DNA of 64,000 nucleotides from Todiramphus chloris collaris. Lineage: Eukaryota; Chordata; Aves; Coraciiformes; Alcedinidae. Of the stretch, positions 63,536-64,000 are shown piece by piece (within the stretch, counting starts at the first letter, position 1; each line of letters starts with the position of its first letter). The DNA lies in the NCBI GenBank assembly GCA_025345505.1, contig JANVCC010000014.1, forward strand, positions 1,084,559 to 1,148,558, in the 5' to 3' direction. The notes under the pieces were generated by a model. That model was not told the DNA's origin. It searched no databases and saw only the letters and a program-made list of their open reading frames with translations. The position numbers and the translations under genes were made by a program.

Positions 63536-64000
63536 CTATCTCAGGCTCCTCTAGTATCCAGCTTAATGTGCGAATGCTTTTGGTGTTCAAGTCACAACTT
63601 CAGAGTGACCTTCTGGTGTCTTCTCCAAATGTTTCTCAGACCAGTAAGCTGTAACTCTGCTTCTAAGAACTGAGTAGGTTATGGCAGGTTGTGTTTGATC
63701 AAACAATTTAAAGAAATAACAGGAACCATATAATAAGGACTTCAGACCTTAGTATCATTTTTCATGCCAGACTCACCAAGACTCAGACAGGATTTCTCTT
63801 GGAACTGTAAGAAAACAAACCACAAGGAAACATAATTTGGTCTGTTTATACTATATCACTCCCCAGTGAGGCAGTTTGACCTTGGATGAATGCCAGGTGC
63901 CCACCAAGCCACTCTATCCCTTCCTCCCCTCCTCTCATCTGGACCAGGGGGCAGAAAATAAGATTAAATTCATGGGATAAAACAAAAGCAGTTCAATGAA
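63536..64000. other. Unassigned sequence at window end
   Basis: No gene or repeat recognised. Confidence 0.5.

Noticed and set aside
1-64000. CRISPR arrays, operons, rRNA or tRNA genes
   Set aside because: No regularly spaced repeats, no ribosome-binding-site-led gene clusters and no cloverleaf-like sequence with A and B boxes were seen; the sequence is vertebrate.

Overview
The window is nuclear DNA from a vertebrate, almost certainly a bird. It carries several CR1 LINE copies with the typical avian octamer 3' end, two solo LTRs of the ERVL type common in bird genomes, and AT-rich non-coding sequence with no prokaryotic gene structure. No complete host gene is visible. Most open frames are short and look like chance.

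Layout. 1-25,690 is AT-rich intergenic or intronic sequence. It holds one good internal-exon candidate on the minus strand (18,362-18,564, with a consensus donor) and one solo-LTR candidate (23,330-23,620). 25,715-26,745 is a CR1 3' half on the plus strand. 27,105-27,613 is a pyrimidine-rich microsatellite block broken by a 100-N assembly gap. 28,637-37,900 is mostly unique sequence, with a minus-strand open frame ending at 32,349 behind a possible splice acceptor, and copy A of an old duplicated segment (34,800-36,340). 37,913-40,660 is an unusually long degenerate CR1 on the minus strand. 41,262-43,914 holds two ERVL-like LTRs on the plus strand and a GC-rich or LTR-like segment between them.

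46,136-54,397 is the most structured region. A fragment matching the C-terminal end of acetylserotonin O-methyltransferase (ASMT, minus strand) abuts a CR1 3' end. The 5' end of that CR1 abuts the integrase of a degenerate betaretrovirus-like provirus, also on the minus strand: LTR, Lys3-type primer site, gag, dUTPase, protease, RT, RNase H, integrase. A second, opposite-strand, pol-less retroviral element with two LTRs (48,087-50,280) sits inside pol of the first. Next to it lies a 143-bp inverted copy of part of its interior, 142/143 identical. 54,470-54,890 is another old CR1.

54,900-64,000 is mostly unassigned sequence with a CR1 tail (59,193-59,500), a G-rich tract, and copy B of the duplicated segment (62,690-63,535). 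The two copies share a 117-bp core at 113/117 identity inside much more diverged flanks.

What stands out: the nested proviruses and the young inverted copy; the ASMT/CR1/provirus junction, which one CR1 insertion with a large deletion could explain; the conserved core of the duplicated segment; and two possible host exons not attributed to a known gene. I found no convincing novel molecular system. All retroviral reading frames are broken.
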